NCBI GenBank assembly: GCA_035565355.1
Contig: DATMSM010000014.1
Span: 1 to 31,699 of the forward strand
Length of the DNA stretch: 31,699 nt
DNA from: Ga0074130 sp035565355
GTDB taxonomy: Bacteria > Pseudomonadota > Gammaproteobacteria > Burkholderiales > Rhodocyclaceae
Reading direction: 5' to 3'
Shown here: in pieces, positions 26,273 through 31,699 of the stretch
Layout: each line of letters begins with the position of its first letter
Numbering within the stretch: the first letter of the stretch is position 1
Notes under the pieces: model-generated
Database searches by the model: none
Told to the model about the DNA's origin: nothing
Seen by the model: the letters and a program-made list of their open reading frames with translations, nothing else
Position numbers and translations under genes: made by a program

Positions 26273-27403
26273 GTGACCCAGTTTCCGCCCGCCATTCTTG
26301 CCTTAGCCGACGGAACTGTTTTTTACGGTCAAGGTATAGGCGCCACCGGCAGCACGATAGGCGAAGTGGTGTTCAACACCGCCATGACCGGTTATCAGGA
26401 AATCCTGACCGACCCGTCCTATACCCGCCAGATCGTCACCCTGACCTATCCCCACATCGGCAATGTCGGTGTGAACAAGGAAGACTGCGAGTCGGACAAG
26501 GCTTATGCCGCCGGTCTCGTGATCCGCGATCTGCCCATGATCGTGTCGAACTTCCGCTCCGAACAAAATCTCTCCGACTACCTCAAGGCCGAGAACATCG
26601 TTGCCATCGCCGGCATTGATACGCGCAAGCTGACCCGCATCTTGCGCAGCAAGGGCGCGCAGTCGGGCTGCATCCTGACCGGCGACAACATCAAGGCCGA
26701 AGACGCCATCGCCAAGGCCAAGGCTTTCGAAGGCCTGGCCGGCATGGACCTGGCCAAGGTCGTCAGCACCCAGCAGGCCTATCCCTGGACCTCCGGCGAG
26801 TGGCGCCTGGGCCAAGGCTACGTCGAGCAGAAAAATGCCAAGTTCCACGTGGTTGCCTACGACTACGGCGTCAAGAAGAACATTCTGCACATGCTGGCCG
26901 AGCGCGGCTGCAAGCTGACGGTTGTTCCCGCACAGACGTCTGCCGCCGAAGTGCTGGCGCTGAATCCGGACGGTGTGTTCCTGTCTAACGGCCCGGGCGA
27001 CCCCGAGCCTTGCGACTATGCCATCGAGGCGATCAAGGTTTTCCTCGACAAGAAGGTGCCGACCTTCGGCATCTGTCTCGGCCACCAGTTGCTGGCACTC
27101 GCCAGCGGCGCCAAGACCATGAAGATGGGCACCGGCCACCATGGTGCCAACCATCCGGTCAAGGATCTCGATTCCGGTCAGGTGCTGATCACCAGTCAGA
27201 ATCACGGCTTTGCCGTCGATCCGGCCACCATGCCGGCGAACTTGCGCGTGACCCATGTTTCCCTGTTCGATGGCACCAATCAAGGCATCGAGCGTACCGA
27301 CGTGCCTGCCTTCAGCTTCCAGGGTCACCCCGAGGCGAGCCCGGGGCCACAGGACGTCGCCTATCTATTCGACCGCTTCATCAAGCTGATGGAGGGTAAG
27401 TAA
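26273..27403 (+). CDS. carA: Carbamoyl-phosphate synthase small (glutaminase) subunit
   Basis: CarA releases ammonia from glutamine and channels it to CarB for carbamoyl phosphate, the precursor of arginine and pyrimidines. The 376-aa protein has the CPSase small-chain N-terminal domain (FNTAMTGYQEILTDPSY) and a class-I glutamine amidotransferase domain with SNGPGDPEP. The nucleophile is Cys268 in FGICLGHQ, and the catalytic pair His352/Glu354 lies in GHPEASPGP. The start is GTG, with AGGAG at good spacing. carB starts 2 nt after the stop, in the same operon. Confidence 0.97.
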   Translation: MTQFPPAILALADGTVFYGQGIGATGSTIGEVVFNTAMTGYQEILTDPSYTRQIVTLTYPHIGNVGVNKEDCESDKAYAAGLVIRDLPMIVSNFRSEQNLSDYLKAENIVAIAGIDTRKLTRILRSKGAQSGCILTGDNIKAEDAIAKAKAFEGLAGMDLAKVVSTQQAYPWTSGEWRLGQGYVEQKNAKFHVVAYDYGVKKNILHMLAERGCKLTVVPAQTSAAEVLALNPDGVFLSNGPGDPEPCDYAIEAIKVFLDKKVPTFGICLGHQLLALASGAKTMKMGTGHHGANHPVKDLDSGQVLITSQNHGFAVDPATMPANLRVTHVSLFDGTNQGIERTDVPAFSFQGHPEASPGPQDVAYLFDRFIKLMEGK

Positions 27404-27405
27404 TC

Positions 27406-30626
<3,221 letters not shown>

Positions 30627-30630
<4 letters not shown>

Positions 30631-31106
30631 GCGGAAAAGTCCCCATCACCTTGCGTGGCGCGGAGTTGCTGCGCGCTGAACTGCACCGTCTGAAGACCGT
30701 CGATCGTCCGAACATCGTCGCCGCCATTGCCGAGGCGCGCAGCCATGGTGATATTTCGGAAAATGCCGAGTACGACTCCGCCAAGGAGCGTCAGGGCTTT
30801 ATCGAAGGGCGTATTCAGGAAGTTGAAGGCAAGCTCTCCAACGCCCAGATCATCGACCCGGCTTCGCTGGATGCGGATGGTCGTGTGGTTTTCGGTGCCA
30901 CCGTTGAGCTTGAGGATCAGGATAACGGCAATACCGTGACCTATCAGATCGTCGGTGACGATGAGGCCGATCTGAAGCAGGGCAAGATCTCGCTGAACTC
31001 GCCGGTGGCGCGTGCGCTGATCGGCAAATACGCCGGCGATCTCGCCGAGGTTCAGGCACCCGGCGGCTTGCGCGAGTACGAAGTCCTCGACGTGAAGTAC
31101 CTCTGA
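30627..31106 (+). CDS. greA: Transcription elongation factor GreA
   Basis: GreA binds the RNA polymerase secondary channel and stimulates cleavage of backtracked RNA. The 159-aa protein has the N-terminal coiled-coil hairpin, whose tip holds the acidic residues in GDISENAEYDSAKERQ (about 41-56), and the C-terminal FKBP-like domain (VFGATVELEDQDNGNTVTYQIVGDDEADLKQGKIS, then SPVARALIGK). ATG 30627 overlaps the carB stop by 4 nt (ATGA), with GGAG 9 nt upstream. Length is normal for the family (about 158 aa). It is the third gene of the carAB transcript, an arrangement conserved in Proteobacteria. Confidence 0.97.
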
Positions 31107-31151
31107 AGGCGGTGAGTAAAGCGACTGCGCCTGCTTTCGCGGTCTTGTGCC

Positions 31152-31622
31152 ATGCGTAAGCTGGCGGATGCGCTTTACGCTATCTGCATCACCGTCTGGG
31201 TTGGCGGCCTGATCGGCATCGGCTATGTGGCCGTGCCGGTACTGTTTGCCCAGCTCCCGGCGCATCGTTCGCTGGCCGGTCATCTGGCCGGCAATATGTT
31301 TGCGCTCGGCGGCCTGATCGGCATGGCCTGCGGCGTCTATCTTCTGGTTTATCTTTTCCGCGTGCACGGCCGCTCAGCCATGCGCAATCCGGTCACCTGT
31401 CTGGTGGCGCTGATGCTCTTGCTTGGGGTGGCCGGCCAGTTCGTGATCCAGCCCATCATCGCCGGCTTGCGTGCGGCGGCCTTGCCCTTGCCGGTGATGC
31501 AAAGCCCGTTGGCAGATACGTTTGCGCGCTGGCATGGCGCATCCAGCGTGCTTTATCTGATCGCAGTTGTGTTGGGGCTGGCGCTGGTGGTGATGCAGGG
31601 CCGCGGTCGGCGGCCAGCTTAG
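31152..31622 (+). CDS. DUF4149 inner-membrane protein
   Basis: This 156-aa protein has four predicted membrane helices (about 5-30, 48-68, 80-103, 132-150). Its N-terminal ADALYAICITVWVGGLIGIGYVAVPVLFAQLP matches the DUF4149 pattern, in which a tryptophan-glycine motif in helix 1 precedes a VAPxLF-like turn. The function of the family is unknown. It starts 45 nt after greA on the same strand and is likely the last gene of the carAB-greA unit. Its stop codon overlaps the stop of the opposing gene at the window edge. The ATG at 31152 has no strong Shine-Dalgarno sequence. Confidence 0.85.
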   Translation: MRKLADALYAICITVWVGGLIGIGYVAVPVLFAQLPAHRSLAGHLAGNMFALGGLIGMACGVYLLVYLFRVHGRSAMRNPVTCLVALMLLLGVAGQFVIQPIIAGLRAAALPLPVMQSPLADTFARWHGASSVLYLIAVVLGLALVVMQGRGRRPA

Positions 31623-31699
31623 CTGGCGCGATTGCCGCGGGTCGGGCGGCGCGGCTTGCCTTGCACGATCTTGCGTGCGCGTGCGGCCTTGTCGGTCTT
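31619..31699 (-). CDS. 3' end of an opposing gene, probably yhbY (RNA-binding protein)
   Basis: The last 81 bases, read on the minus strand, give 26 codons without a stop, then TAA. The peptide is strongly basic (KTDKAARARKIVQGKPRRPT, ending RGNRAS). Betaproteobacterial YhbY ribosome-associated proteins often end in such a basic tail, and yhbY is commonly next to the carAB-greA-DUF4149 group. The rest lies off-window, so this is an inference from context. The two convergent stops overlap by 4 nt (TTAG). Confidence 0.45.
   Translation of the reverse strand, partial: KTDKAARARKIVQGKPRRPTRGNRAS

Overview
The window is GC-rich and reads as a chromosomal segment of a betaproteobacterium, most like the Rhodocyclales and relatives. 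Supporting this are the divergent ppsA/ppsR pair, the fur<>bamE-dapB-carA-carB-greA-DUF4149 order, the opg genes, and the general protein signatures. No lineage marker such as rRNA is present, so the assignment rests on gene order and protein similarity recalled from knowledge. I see no tRNA, rRNA, CRISPR array, transposase or phage gene.

Left part (1-5160). A partial outer-membrane efflux lipoprotein gene runs off the left edge behind a TetR regulator. The TetR promoter carries a 22-bp operator palindrome exactly across its -35/-10 spacer, and the start codon lies almost at the predicted transcription start. Next come a YbaN-like membrane protein, PEP synthase (ppsA), and, divergent from it, the PEP synthase regulatory kinase/phosphorylase (ppsR).

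Osmoadaptation block (5189-15712, minus strand). Six tightly packed genes are read in the order opgG-opgH-opgD-otsA-otsB-GH15. The first three make osmoregulated periplasmic glucans. The next two make trehalose. The last is a glycosidase of the glucoamylase/trehalase family. Both synthetic routes use UDP-glucose. The OtsA protein is unusual: its GT20 catalytic domain is preceded by about 260 residues holding two transmembrane helices around an extracytoplasmic loop, like a receptor front end.

Middle part (16063-21475). A small alpha/beta-hydrolase gene and a NIT-domain chemotaxis receptor are divergent. Next, on the minus strand, are a J-domain/coiled-coil protein, a small exported protein with two exactly spaced four-cysteine modules, and YnfA. 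The 403 bp between the J-domain gene and nadK form one large imperfect inverted repeat. It has a perfect 34-bp palindrome at its centre and a mirrored TATAAT box directly in front of each flanking start codon.

Right part (21476-31699). This is core housekeeping: nadK-recN, a strong bidirectional terminator, fur (minus), then bamE, dapB, carA-carB-greA and a DUF4149 membrane protein. The last bases hold the 3' end of an opposing gene, probably yhbY. The carAB leader carries a good sigma70 promoter, a stable hairpin and two short candidate leader ORFs.
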